A DNA stretch of 64,000 nucleotides from Planctomycetales bacterium ZRK34 (GCA_014873095.1 CP050848.1:868001-932000), one strand, 5' to 3'. Shown: positions 36,333-44,341, numbered from the stretch's first letter. Numbers and translations are program-made. The notes: generated by a model from the letters alone, not told the origin.

Positions 36333-36708
36333 GGGTGTACGGGCCGTAAGCCGAATTCTGTTTTCCACGCAGGGTGGAAGGCGACCATTCATCTGGGTCC
36401 GCCGTTGCCGACGGACTCGAGCAGCCTACCCGCGGTTTATCGAGCCGGACCAGCTCATTGCCGCATATTTGGCCTTGCACGCAGTGGGGTTTACCGTGCC
36501 GCGACTGTCACCAGCCGCGCGGTGCGCTCTTACCGCACCTTTTCACCCTTGCCTGTGCCCTTGCGGGCCATCGGCGGTTTGTTTTCTGTGGCACTTTCCC
36601 TACGCCCGGCGTCGCCACCGGACGCGGTGGGCGTTACCCACCACCGTGTCCTGTCGTGTTCGGACTTTCCTCGACCCAAAGGGCCGCGGTCGCCACACCC
36701 GCACACAC
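36333..36708 (-). ncRNA. rnpB: RNase P RNA (bacterial type A)
   Basis: Catalytic RNA that matures tRNA 5' ends. On the minus strand the conserved GAGGAAAGTCCGAACAC element lies at 36656-36672. AGGGTGAAAAGGTGCGGTA and the 3' block ACAGAATTCGGCTTAC (near 36346-36361) are also present. The ends pair as helix P1: GTGTGCGGG (36698-36706) with CCCGTACAC (36335-36343), with one G-U. The length of about 375 bases is normal. Exact ends are set by P1 and by the -10 box at 36712. Confidence 0.95.
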
Positions 36709-36711
36709 AAA

Positions 36712-36717
36712 ACTATA
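36712..36717 (-). promoter_or_regulatory. -10 box of rnpB
   Basis: TATAGT on the minus strand sits 6-7 bases before the rnpB 5' end inferred from helix P1. The -35 region is GC-rich and weak. Confidence 0.6.
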
Positions 36718-36757
36718 GGTTGACCCCGGCCCGTCGGCGCGGCTACGCTAGCACACA

Positions 36758-37735
36758 ATGAACGACCCGGCAGCCACCCATGAAGTCCTGATCTGGACCG
36801 ACGCCGAACGCGGCGACCTCATCGAGCAGGTCGTCGGCCGCATGCGCGGTATCCACATCCTGGCCGTCGGCGGGCCCCGCAAAGGCCCACTCGCGCCGCT
36901 GGCGGCGACCCTCGATGCCCGTTGCGAGGACGACCTGCGCAAAATGCTCGTGGATCAGCCGGCCAGCTTCCTCCTGCTCGGCACGACCACCGGCGTCTCC
37001 AAGGCTGAACTCGAACAGGCCCAGCGCAGCGGCACCACAGTGCTCGCCCTTGAGCCTGTCGCCGCCGACCTGGATGTACTCGGCGACGAAGCGCTTGTCC
37101 GCACGGTCGTGATGATGCCGGCCCTGTATGCCAGTCCCGCCTGGCAGGCCGCCGCCGAACCTCAGCAGGCCCTGGGCACGATCCAGTCGATCCATCTGTC
37201 GTCGCTGGCGCCGCCAGCCGCCGGGTCGTTGTACACCCGTTTCTACGAAAGCCTCGACCTGCTGATGACGCTGATGCCGTCGCCTGAAACCATCGATGCG
37301 GCGCTGACCGGCCCGCTGAAGCAAGTGCCCGATGACCTGCGCAGCCTGACCGGTCATCTGACGGCGCATCTGCGCTTCGCCGGCGGCGCCTCGGCGGTGA
37401 TGCACCTGTCGGATCGCGCCGACGCCTGGTCGCGCCGACTCGTGATCATCGGCGATGAAGGACAGATCACGCTCGACGATATCAGCTACCGTCTTTCCGC
37501 CGCCGATGGTCACACGCTCGACGAATTGGCTCCACCTGACAAGCCGGTCGCCATCGACCCGGCCGATCTGATCGTCGCCCAGTGGCAGAAGCTGATGGAC
37601 CGGGCCCCGTCGCCGCGCACCGCCCCGCCGCATCAGATCATCGCCGCCGCCCGCTCGGCTTTGCTGAGTTGCCGTACCGGCGAACTCGAATCGGTCGCCA
37701 CCCTGCTCCGCATGCGCCGCGGCGCCGCGGTCTGA
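36758..37735 (+). CDS. degenerate Gfo/Idh/MocA-like protein
   Basis: A 325-residue protein with the outline of a Gfo/Idh/MocA oxidoreductase: ASFLLLGTTTGVSKAELEQA in the place of the second Rossmann half, and a C-terminal beta domain (LRFAGGASAVMHLSDRADAW, RRLVIIGDEGQITLDDISYR). The N-terminal dinucleotide loop GxGxxG is missing and the catalytic EKP motif is replaced by LEP. It may therefore be a non-catalytic member, or bind another ligand. It starts 50 bp from the divergent rnpB gene. No Shine-Dalgarno is obvious. Confidence 0.6.
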   Translation: MNDPAATHEVLIWTDAERGDLIEQVVGRMRGIHILAVGGPRKGPLAPLAATLDARCEDDLRKMLVDQPASFLLLGTTTGVSKAELEQAQRSGTTVLALEPVAADLDVLGDEALVRTVVMMPALYASPAWQAAAEPQQALGTIQSIHLSSLAPPAAGSLYTRFYESLDLLMTLMPSPETIDAALTGPLKQVPDDLRSLTGHLTAHLRFAGGASAVMHLSDRADAWSRRLVIIGDEGQITLDDISYRLSAADGHTLDELAPPDKPVAIDPADLIVAQWQKLMDRAPSPRTAPPHQIIAAARSALLSCRTGELESVATLLRMRRGAAV

Positions 37736-37742
37736 GTGTTCA

Positions 37743-37778
37743 CCACGCCGACACTGAGCGCAGCGAAGCGTCTGGTAC
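37743..37778. repeat. REP-like palindromic element, copy 2
   Basis: Same element as at 29990, with a minimal centre (CACTGAGCGCAGCGAAGCGT). It lies between the Gfo/Idh-like gene and ruvC. Confidence 0.8.
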
Positions 37779-37812
37779 TACCCCCTCCCCTCTTGCCTGC
37801 TAAACTGAAACC

Positions 37813-38349
37813 ATGCGAGTACTCGGCATCGACCCCGGCATGCGGATCACCGGCTACGGCTGCGTCGAGCTGACCTCGCCAAGCCCGCTGGTTCAACCGC
37901 GTCTGCTCGAAGCCGGCGTACTTCGATTCAAATCCAAACAAAGCGTCGAAGACCGCCTCGTCGAGATGCACGCATCGATCGCCGAGTTGATCGCCGAGCT
38001 CGAGCCCGATCACGTGGCCGTCGAAAAGCTCTACGCTCATTACAAACATCCGCGCACCGCCATCGTCATGGGCCATGCCCGCGGCGTGATCCTGCTCGCG
38101 GCCCGGCAGGCCGGCAAGCTCATCGCACATCTGCCCGCCACCGAAGTTAAAAAGTCCATCACCGGCAACGGGCACGCCACCAAGCAGCAGATGCAGCTCG
38201 CCGTCGCCGGACAGTGCGGGCTTGCCGAGCCGCCGAATCCGCCGGACGTCGCCGACGCCATCGCCATCGCGCTGACCGCCGCGCGACGCCTGGTGCATCA
38301 ACCCTTGACTGATGCGTCGGCTGCCGCTTCACCGTCAGGGCCTCGATGA
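37813..38349 (+). CDS. ruvC: RuvC, Holliday junction resolvase
   Basis: A 178-residue endonuclease that resolves Holliday junctions with RuvAB. Acidic active-site residues are visible in GIDPGMRITGYG (Asp7), AVEKLYAHYKHPRTAI (Glu) and PPDVADAIAIAL (two Asp). The TGNGHATKQQMQ loop is the family's KxQ motif. A TAAACT box ends 6 bases before the ATG with no ribosome site, suggesting a leaderless mRNA. The 3' end overlaps the next gene by 4 bp. ruvA and ruvB are not in the window. Confidence 0.93.
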   Translation: MRVLGIDPGMRITGYGCVELTSPSPLVQPRLLEAGVLRFKSKQSVEDRLVEMHASIAELIAELEPDHVAVEKLYAHYKHPRTAIVMGHARGVILLAARQAGKLIAHLPATEVKKSITGNGHATKQQMQLAVAGQCGLAEPPNPPDVADAIAIALTAARRLVHQPLTDASAAASPSGPR

Positions 38350-39245
38350 ACACGTTCGATCTACCTGTGGTGCGCTGGTGCATGCTGCACGTGGCCAATG
38401 GCGATCTGTTTTACATCGCGTTGGTTTTGCTGACGCTGGCCACCGCGCTGCGACTGGCCGCCTCATGGCGGGCGATGTACCGCTGGCGACATGTCCTCGC
38501 ACTGCTCACGGGTGTCGGCTGTTTCGCGCTGATCCTCGCGGCCAGTTCACTGACGCTCGCATGGCTTGTTTACCTCGGCCTGCTCGCCGTCGGCGCGTGC
38601 CTGCATCGACCTCAGCGCCGCTTGCGTCTGGCGGTCGCCGCCCTGGCGATGGCGGCTGGCATCTTCTCGCTGGTGCAGACGATTCATTACGAAGCGGGCC
38701 CCGATCCGTTGAACACCGACGACTCGACCCAGCCCGACTTCGATCAGGTCGTCGGCATCGGCGATGTGTTCAACCGCGTGGTCACTCCCGAGCGCACCGA
38801 AGCCTGGCCGCTTCGACTCAAACCGCTCATCCATCGCGACACGGCCAGCTATGCCTTCGCCGACACCAGCGTCGCCGACATCGACCGCTATCTGTCCACC
38901 CGCCCGATCCACAACACACTGATCATTCTCGCCGTCGGCGCTCACGACATGCTCTTCGGCCAGTCGCTGACCGACTACCGCAACGGCCTGTCCGCCCTGC
39001 TGACCCGACTCACCGCCGACAACCGTGTGATCATGATCGAAATACCCGTGCCGCTGGCGCGTCCGTGGTACGGGTGGGTTCAGCGCTCGATCGCCGAGCA
39101 ACACGACGTGGCGTTGATCCCCCGCCGCGTGATTGCGGATGTGTTGTTCGCCGTCCCCGGCGCGACCGCTGAAGACGGCCTGCACCTGACCCCCGCCGGC
39201 CATCAGCGCCTCGCCGAATCCCTCGCCGCCTATCTGACCCCCTGA
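38346..39245 (+). CDS. membrane-anchored SGNH/GDSL-type hydrolase
   Basis: A 299-residue protein. Three or four hydrophobic helices occupy residues 20-105. The remainder resembles an SGNH hydrolase: IILAVGAHDMLFGQSL stands at block III (GxND replaced by GAHD) and AEDGLHLTPAGHQRLAESLA carries the block V Asp and His. The block I GDS serine is not clear; the region reads VGIGDVFNRVV. It could be an envelope esterase or acetyl-transfer accessory. It is translationally coupled to ruvC by an ATGA overlap. Confidence 0.7.
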   Translation: MNTFDLPVVRWCMLHVANGDLFYIALVLLTLATALRLAASWRAMYRWRHVLALLTGVGCFALILAASSLTLAWLVYLGLLAVGACLHRPQRRLRLAVAALAMAAGIFSLVQTIHYEAGPDPLNTDDSTQPDFDQVVGIGDVFNRVVTPERTEAWPLRLKPLIHRDTASYAFADTSVADIDRYLSTRPIHNTLIILAVGAHDMLFGQSLTDYRNGLSALLTRLTADNRVIMIEIPVPLARPWYGWVQRSIAEQHDVALIPRRVIADVLFAVPGATAEDGLHLTPAGHQRLAESLAAYLTP

Positions 39246-39251
39246 CCCCCC

Positions 39252-39295
39252 CCACGCCGACGCTGAGCCCCTTCCGGGGCGAAGCGTCTGGTACC
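39252..39295. repeat. REP-like palindromic element, copy 3
   Basis: Outer parts identical to copy 1 with centre CCCTTCCGGGG, extending the stem. It fills the gap between the convergent SGNH and HAD genes and may act as a bidirectional terminator. Confidence 0.8.
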
Positions 39296-39305
39296 GACTC
39301 CTGCC

Positions 39306-40010
39306 TTAAGCCGCCGCCAGCGAAAGCATCTCCCACAGCACCGTCGCATCCGCCAGATCAGCCACCGCCGCGTCGGCCCCCGCCGCCAGCAACTGCTCCA
39401 CATCAAACGGCCCCGTCGCCACCGCCAGCGCGATACACCCGTGCGCCTGCGCCGCTTCGACATCCTTGGGCGTGTCGCCGATCAGCACCACATCACGCGG
39501 ATCAACCGCGCGCCCGTGCAGCGATTCGTACCGTCCCAGCGCTACTGGCACCATCGCCGGCCGATCCGGCGCTTCATCCCCGAACGATCGCACCACGAAC
39601 TGCGCCGGCTCGATGCCCCCAGCCCGCAGCTTCAGCTCCGCCGTCCGCCCGTAATTGCCCGTCAGCAACCCGAGCGTGACGCCTTCGTGTGCGTGCAACA
39701 ACGCCAGCAACTCGACCACACCCGGCATCACGCGCACGCCCCCGTTGCGGGCGGCGATCGTCAACTCTTCTTCAAGCGTGGTGAAATACGCATCGGCAAA
39801 CTGCGTGTGGTTGTCGTCGTTGATATCGACACCGCACCGCTCAGCGGCGGCGGCAAACAGCAACGGGTCCAGCCCTCCGGCAGCCACGATGCCCTCGAAG
39901 TGAAAACCATCGCCAAACAGACCAGCGCCGGCCCGGGCCATCGCCCGCATGCCTGCGCCCTGTGTGCTCAGCAACGTTCCGTCCAGATCAAACAGCACAA
40001 GTTTCGACAT
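39306..40010 (-). CDS. HAD hydrolase, phosphoglycolate phosphatase-like
   Basis: A 234-residue cytosolic phosphatase of the HAD superfamily. Motif I is LVLFDLDGTLLST with both Asp. Motif II is LGLLTGNYG (Thr). Motif IV is VVLIGDTPKDVEAAQAHGCI. The helical cap between motifs I and II is the C1 type found in Gph and beta-phosphoglucomutase. The substrate cannot be told. It is convergent with the SGNH gene and separated from it by REP copy 3. Confidence 0.88.
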   Translation of the reverse strand: MSKLVLFDLDGTLLSTQGAGMRAMARAGAGLFGDGFHFEGIVAAGGLDPLLFAAAAERCGVDINDDNHTQFADAYFTTLEEELTIAARNGGVRVMPGVVELLALLHAHEGVTLGLLTGNYGRTAELKLRAGGIEPAQFVVRSFGDEAPDRPAMVPVALGRYESLHGRAVDPRDVVLIGDTPKDVEAAQAHGCIALAVATGPFDVEQLLAAGADAAVADLADATVLWEMLSLAAA

Positions 40011-40052
40011 GCCACGATTGTAGGCGAGTTCGGTTGACAGGTTAACTGGCTG

Positions 40053-40095
40053 CCGCAGGCTAACAGGCTGCGGACCGCGATGCGTTGCATCGCGG
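40053..40095. repeat. two adjacent palindromes upstream of bolA
   Basis: CCGCAG/CTGCGG (40053-40058, 40068-40073) is followed by a perfect 9-bp-arm palindrome CCGCGATGC-GTT-GCATCGCGG (40075-40095). The second lies 7 bases before the bolA -10 box and could be an operator. Confidence 0.6.
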
Positions 40096-40102
40096 CTATC
40101 CG

Positions 40103-40108
40103 TATAAT
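40103..40108 (+). promoter_or_regulatory. -10 box of bolA (leaderless type)
   Basis: A perfect TATAAT ends 7 bases before the bolA ATG, which would place the transcription start at or within a base or two of the start codon. Confidence 0.65.
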
Positions 40109-40115
40109 CACCACC

Positions 40116-40373
40116 ATGCCCGAATCACGCCCCGAAAAAATTCAGCGTCTGCTCACTGAAGCCCTCACACCCACCCACCTGGTGATCGAAGACCAGTCGC
40201 ATCTTCACGCCGGTCACGCCGGCGCCCGCGAATCCGGCGGCGGTCACTTCGCGATCGAAATCAAATCCCCCGCTTTCGAAGGCAAAACCGCCCTCCAGCG
40301 TCACCGCATGGTCTACGACGCCCTGGCCGAGATGATGCCCCGTGAAATTCACGCACTGAGCATTCGAAGCTGA
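40116..40373 (+). CDS. bolA: BolA family protein
   Basis: An 85-residue BolA-like protein. IQRLLTEALTPTHLVIEDQS and HAGARESGGGHFAIEIKSPA contain the conserved His and the GGGHFxI loop that, with monothiol glutaredoxins, binds an iron-sulfur cluster. QRHRMVYDALAEMMPREIHA is the family C-terminal helix. ATG 40116 is chosen over an upstream frame because of the adjacent -10 box. No glutaredoxin gene is nearby. Confidence 0.92.
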   Translation: MPESRPEKIQRLLTEALTPTHLVIEDQSHLHAGHAGARESGGGHFAIEIKSPAFEGKTALQRHRMVYDALAEMMPREIHALSIRS

Positions 40374-40383
40374 AGGGAAGACA

Positions 40384-40412
40384 AACCGCAGAGTACGCAG
40401 AGATCGCAGAGA
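40384..40412. repeat. left arm of a GCAGAG palindromic repeat
   Basis: AACCGCAGAGTACGCAGAG followed by a further GCAGAGA unit. Its inverted partner (27 of 29 bases) lies at 44291-44319, on the other side of the mobile island. Confidence 0.85.
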
Positions 40413-40443
40413 CAGATCATTGATATTTTCGGAACTATATACT

Positions 40444-40472
40444 TGACAGACCAAGCCTCGTGGGGTAGTATG
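40444..40472 (+). promoter_or_regulatory. promoter of the IS1595-type transposase
   Basis: TTGACA (40444-40449), a 17-base spacer, then TAGTAT. The -35 box lies within the left inverted end, as common for insertion sequences. Confidence 0.7.
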
Positions 40473-40495
40473 GTGGGTGAAAGTGAGGTTTGGCC

Positions 40496-41431
40496 ATGTC
40501 CAAGCAGCCCAAGACCCTTGTTCGACTGACCGAAACCGAAGCCCGCGATCTGCTGGAAAGCATTCGATGGCCGCATGGTCCGCAGTGCCCGCACTGCAAG
40601 TCTGACAACGCTGCGAAGCTTGGCGGCAAGGCCGCTGAAAAGGGTCTGCACAAGTGCCGCGACTGCCGTAAGAAGTTCACCGTCCGCGTCGGCACGATCT
40701 TCGAGGATAGCCCGCTTCCGCTGCGTGATTGGGTCTATGCTTTCGCTCGCATGTGTTCCAGCAAGAAGGGCATCAGTGCCCACCAGCTTCACCGCGAGCT
40801 TGGCGTCACCTACAAGACTGCGTGGTTCATGTGCCACCGTATCCGTCACGCCATGCAGAACAGCCCGGACGGCGGTCCGTTCGTCGGCATCGTCGAATCC
40901 GATGAAAGCTACGTTGGTGGTAAACCGCGTCCGGCGAATAACAAGGGTCGCACCGGTCGTCAGGGCAAGACCGACAAGGCCCCGGTCCACGTTCTGGTCG
41001 AGCGCGGTGGCCGCAAGCGCACCACCGTTGTGCCGGATGTGAAGGCCCACAACCTGCGTGAGAACCTTATCAAACACGTAGATAAGACCGCTGAGATTCA
41101 TACCGACGAACAGACCGCTTATCCATCCGCTACCGATGGCTTCGCGGATCACAAGCACGTCAACCACTCCAAGTATGAATACTTCCGCGTCGAGGGCGAC
41201 AAGATTGTGACCACCAACACTGCCGAGTCCAGCTTTTCGCTTTTGAAGCGTGGTGTCTATGGCACGTTCCATCATGTGAGCAAGAAGCACTTGCAGCGTT
41301 ATTGTGATGAATTTGACTTCCGATGGAACAATCGCGAGGTTGATGATGTGACTCGTGCGCTCACCGCGATCAAGCAAGCCGATGGCGTGCGGTTGGTGTA
41401 CGTGATCCCTAATTGCAAGCAAGCCGGATAA
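40496..41431 (+). CDS. IS1595 family (ISXO2-like) transposase
   Basis: A 311-residue DDE-type transposase. An N-terminal zinc ribbon (CPHC ... CRDC near residues 28-57) is the IS1595 hallmark. The catalytic region has ESDESYVGGKPRPANNKGRT, EIHTDEQTAYPSATDGFADH and the final acidic/Asn part (FDFRWNNRE). The frame looks intact. GTGAGG lies before the ATG. Confidence 0.93.
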   Translation: MSKQPKTLVRLTETEARDLLESIRWPHGPQCPHCKSDNAAKLGGKAAEKGLHKCRDCRKKFTVRVGTIFEDSPLPLRDWVYAFARMCSSKKGISAHQLHRELGVTYKTAWFMCHRIRHAMQNSPDGGPFVGIVESDESYVGGKPRPANNKGRTGRQGKTDKAPVHVLVERGGRKRTTVVPDVKAHNLRENLIKHVDKTAEIHTDEQTAYPSATDGFADHKHVNHSKYEYFRVEGDKIVTTNTAESSFSLLKRGVYGTFHHVSKKHLQRYCDEFDFRWNNREVDDVTRALTAIKQADGVRLVYVIPNCKQAG

Positions 41432-41497
41432 TGGCAATTCTGACCACAAGATATGACCACCCGCAATTTTGACCCAAAAACCCTTATTGAGTGTATA

Positions 41498-41532
41498 ATG
41501 TTCGAACATTGTTGAAGGCATTTGTCGAACAT
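41498..41532. promoter_or_regulatory. promoter-operator of the AlbA_2-type passenger gene
   Basis: TATAAT at 41494-41499 is overlapped by a perfect 12-bp palindrome ATGTTCGAACAT (41498-41509). A half-copy, GTCGAACAT, recurs at 41524-41532, ten bases before the ATG. A TTGACC lies 19 bases before the -10. The placement is that of a repressor site, perhaps for the passenger protein itself. Confidence 0.6.
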
Positions 41533-42058
41533 GGGGTTGGTATGGCTGTAACAACCGCTAAGGTTTCGAAAGATCAGGCGAATCGGATTGTCAACATTGA
41601 CGAAGGTCAATTTGCTGAGGTGAAGGGTTGCGCGATTGCGCCAAGCAAGCTTTCGAAGACGATTTCTGCACTCTCAAACAGTGACGGAGGAGACTTGTAT
41701 GTCGGTATCGACGAGGGCGATCCACCAGACCGCAAGCGTTCTTGGAATGGTTTTCCAAATGACGAAGCGGCAAACGCACACATCAACACATTCGAACAAC
41801 TTTTCCCGCTTGGTCAAGACTATCAATATGAGTTTTTGTCGTGTGATGAGCTTCCGGGTCTCGTGCTTCATGTCCAGATACAGAAAACGAAGGAGATCAA
41901 AAAAGCGAGTAATGGAATACCATACATTCGGCGTGGAGCGCAAAGTCTACCCGTAGATAATCCAGAGAAGCTTAAGCGACTTGAATACAGCAAGGGCGTT
42001 TACTCGTTCGAAAGTGAATCATGTGATGTGCCGATTGAACTTGTAACCGAGTCAGATA

Positions 42059-43081
42059 TGCCCTGTAGAAAAGCTCTGATGTTCGGCGCGTGTTCGGTTG
42101 CGCGGTTGGGTCCAAGGCGTTAGATGATGAACGATGAGCCTGACATCCAAGTCGCCACGGAGGGTGACGGCGATGGCCCTGGGGGTCGGCCGGCGGGTGC
42201 TGCCGCGCTACGGTCACCGGTTCTCGCGTCACGACTTCACGCTGCCGCAGTTGTTCGCCGTCCTCGTACTGCGGCAGTTCACACGCAACGACTATCGCGG
42301 CATCGTCGCCATGCTCATCGACTGGCCGACGCTGTGCAGCGACATGCAGCTTGCGAAGGTGCCGCACTTCACCACGCTGCAGAAGGCCGAGCGACGGCTT
42401 CTGCGCGACGCGCTGATCCGCCGCATGCTCGCGCAGACCGTGGCGCTGTTGCATCGTCATCCGGACACATCGCTGGAGACTTCGCCGCTGATCGCCGAAG
42501 CGATCGACACTGCCGCTGCCGACTCGACGGGCTTCGAACTCGACGGCGCCAGCCGATACTTTGTGCGAAGAAAAGCGCGATCGCCGGGTTTGTATCAAAC
42601 CACGACCTATCGCCGATTCGCCAAACTCGGCGTCGTGGCCGATTGCGACAACCACCTGATCCTCGGCACCCACGCCACGATGGGCCCGCGCCCCGATGTC
42701 GATCAACTGCTGCCGCTGATGGGCGGCATGTGCGTCAACGCCGTGCCGCAACGGCTGATCGCCGACGCCGGCTACGACTCCGAACCCAACCACATCCTGC
42801 TGCGCGAATACCTGAACATCACCTCGCTGATCCCCGCCACCGCCGGTCGTCCGACGCTCAAACTGCCGACCGGCAAATGGCGTTACCTCATGGCCACCGC
42901 CTTCGACGACGAGACCTACGGCCAGCGCTGGCAGGTCGAGACCGTGATGTTCATGCTCAAGCGCCACTTTGGCTCCGCCCTGACATCACGAAAGTATCAA
43001 ACCCGCCGCCGCGAAATGAACCTCCGCGCCGTCACCCACAACCTGATGATCCTCAGATTTGCAGAGCTTTTCTACAGGGCA
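42059..43081 (+). mobile_element. 1023-bp insertion sequence with 20-bp inverted repeats and 9-bp target duplication
   Basis: The ends 42059-42078 and 43062-43081 are perfect 20-bp inverted repeats beginning TGCCCTGTAG. They are flanked by direct repeats AGTCAGATA (42050-42058 and 43082-43090). The target is the AlbA_2-type gene. Size, single DDE gene and 9-bp duplication fit the IS5/IS4 superfamily (IS903-like). Confidence 0.97.
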
Positions 43082-43096
43082 AGTCAGATACGGTAA
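42134..43096 (+). CDS. DDE transposase (IS4/IS5 superfamily)
   Basis: A 320-residue transposase. The catalytic core shows AIDTAAADSTGFELDG (first Asp), QRLIADAGYDSEPNHILLRE (second Asp) and QRWQVETVMFMLKRHFGSAL (the Y/R-x-E helix), followed by NLRAVTHNLMILR. The frame does not stop inside the element: it runs through the right inverted repeat and ends at a TAA (43094-43096) in the host gene, so the last five residues depend on the insertion site. It appears intact. Confidence 0.92.
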   Translation: MSLTSKSPRRVTAMALGVGRRVLPRYGHRFSRHDFTLPQLFAVLVLRQFTRNDYRGIVAMLIDWPTLCSDMQLAKVPHFTTLQKAERRLLRDALIRRMLAQTVALLHRHPDTSLETSPLIAEAIDTAAADSTGFELDGASRYFVRRKARSPGLYQTTTYRRFAKLGVVADCDNHLILGTHATMGPRPDVDQLLPLMGGMCVNAVPQRLIADAGYDSEPNHILLREYLNITSLIPATAGRPTLKLPTGKWRYLMATAFDDETYGQRWQVETVMFMLKRHFGSALTSRKYQTRRREMNLRAVTHNLMILRFAELFYRASQIR

Positions 43097-44042
43097 AGCA
43101 CTTCATTGAGAATGTTGTTCCTACGGCCAAGCCGCTTCCGTGGCTGAAGAAACAGGTTTTGATACGAGACGACATGCCAACCGTTGGTGCGGTCTTGCTG
43201 TTCGCCGACGAACCACAGGCCGCGCTCCCCAAGCGATGTGGAATCAAACTGTATAGGTATAAGACAAAAGATGCTGGAACACGGGAATCGCTTGCGTTTC
43301 AGCCGATTACAATTGAGGGCTGTCTCTACAATCAGATCGCGGATTCTGTCAGCAAAACAACGGAGATTACTGAATCTATCCCGAGAATGGGAGAGGGTAA
43401 ACTAGAATCAATCTTGTATCCTACCGAAACGCTACACGAGATCATCACGAATGCTGTTTTGCATCGTGACTATAGCATCGCAGATGATGTTCACATTCGA
43501 ATATTTGACAATCGGATAGAAGTACAGAGTCCGGGCCGATTGCCCAAACACATTACCGTCGAAAACATTCTCGATGAACGAGAATCCAGAAACGGCGCAA
43601 TTGTTCGAATGTTGAATAAATTCCCAGACCCGCCGAACAAAGATGTTGGCGAAGGTCTAAACACTGCATTTGCTGCCATGCACAAGCTTGGCCTTAAACA
43701 ACCAGAGATAATAGAAAATGAAAACTCAGTGCTTGTAATTATCAAGCACGAACCGCTCGCATCACCGCAAGAAGCAATCATGGATTACTTGGAAACACAT
43801 GAAACAATCAACAACAGAACTGCCAGAAAGATAACTCATATCACACAGGACTATAGGGTAAAGAATATGTTTGCAAAGATGGCTCTCTCCGGGATGATTG
43901 AGCAGGTTCCTGGAACACGCACGAGCAACACGGCATACAGAAAGAAGATCAAACCACAGCCCGAAGAGGGTGGGTCAGAGTTCTCCGAAAAGCTTTTCGA
44001 ATAGTGCGACTATGTCATTCATATATTGCATACAATAAACAC

Positions 44043-44210
44043 ATGGCCAAAGAAATGAAAAGTCTCAACACAAACCACGCAGCCAATGAAAAGCCTATTT
44101 CGTTGGCCCCACTGACGGTCGAGCAAGCCCTGCGCATAGCCATGCGGGCCGATCCGAAGGCTGGTAAGCCGGATCAGCCCGACAAAGGCAAGAAACGCAA
44201 GGCGAAGTGA
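44043..44210 (+). CDS. 55-residue passenger protein of unknown function
   Basis: A short basic protein, MAKEMKSLNTNHAANEKPIS, then LAPLTVEQALRIAMRAD and a Lys-rich tail. TACAAT ends 6 bases before the ATG, giving a likely leaderless message. Small proteins with an LxPLTxxxAL helix are often found beside phage-like or mobile genes; no function is known. It lies after the AlbA_2-type gene and before the right transposon end. Confidence 0.6.
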   Translation: MAKEMKSLNTNHAANEKPISLAPLTVEQALRIAMRADPKAGKPDQPDKGKKRKAK

Positions 44211-44290
44211 TCGGGGTCTAGTCACATCCCACCACCGATTCCCGGGCAGGACTGGCGTTGGTCCGCCAAGTATATAATTCCGTATCTTTT

Positions 44291-44319
44291 TCTCTGCGTC
44301 CTCTGCGTACTCTGCGGTT
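44291..44319. repeat. right arm of the GCAGAG palindromic repeat
   Basis: TCTCTGCGTCCTCTGCGTAC and on to CTCTGCGGTT. It is the inverted partner of 40384-40412, so the island lies in the loop of a once continuous palindrome. Confidence 0.85.
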
Positions 44320-44341
44320 CAAGTCGATCTAAAGTAAACCT

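Larger units (their letters stand above)
41542..44004 (+). pseudogene. AlbA_2/Schlafen-type putative transcriptional regulator, interrupted by an IS
   Basis: Without the 1023-bp insertion and one copy of the 9-bp duplication, the two parts join in frame (ELVTESD to TVKHFIENVV) into 476 residues. The N-terminal part has the AlbA_2 pattern (EGQFAEVKGCAIAPSKLSKT, LSNSDGGDLYVGID, GIPYIRRGAQSLPVD). The rest has the HATPase_c_4-like block (ETLHEIITNAVLHRDYSIAD, RIFDNRIEVQSPGRLPKHIT, NVGEG-like DVGEGLN) and a winged helix at the end. Codon use is more AT-rich than the neighbours. Such proteins occur as mobile-element regulators and in defence islands; the exact role is unknown. The interruption should abolish the full-length protein. 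Confidence 0.9.
40430..44282. mobile_element. IS1595-type transposon carrying passenger genes
   Basis: About 3.85 kb between imperfect inverted ends. The left end begins CGGAACTATATACTTGACAG (40430) and the right end, read inward, begins CGGAATTATATACTTGGCGG (44282); both continue GACCAA. Flanking 8-mers GATATTTT (40422-40429) and TATCTTTT (44283-44290) agree at 6 of 8, a possible worn target duplication of the 8-bp size known for the IS1595 family. Inside are the transposase, an AlbA_2-type gene interrupted by a second IS, and a 55-residue gene. Boundaries may be off by a few bases. Confidence 0.7.

Noticed and set aside
41501-41520. LexA box reading of the GTTC-N7-GTTG sequence upstream of the passenger gene
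   Set aside because: It is only a partial match, and the perfect ATGTTCGAACAT palindrome explains the site better.
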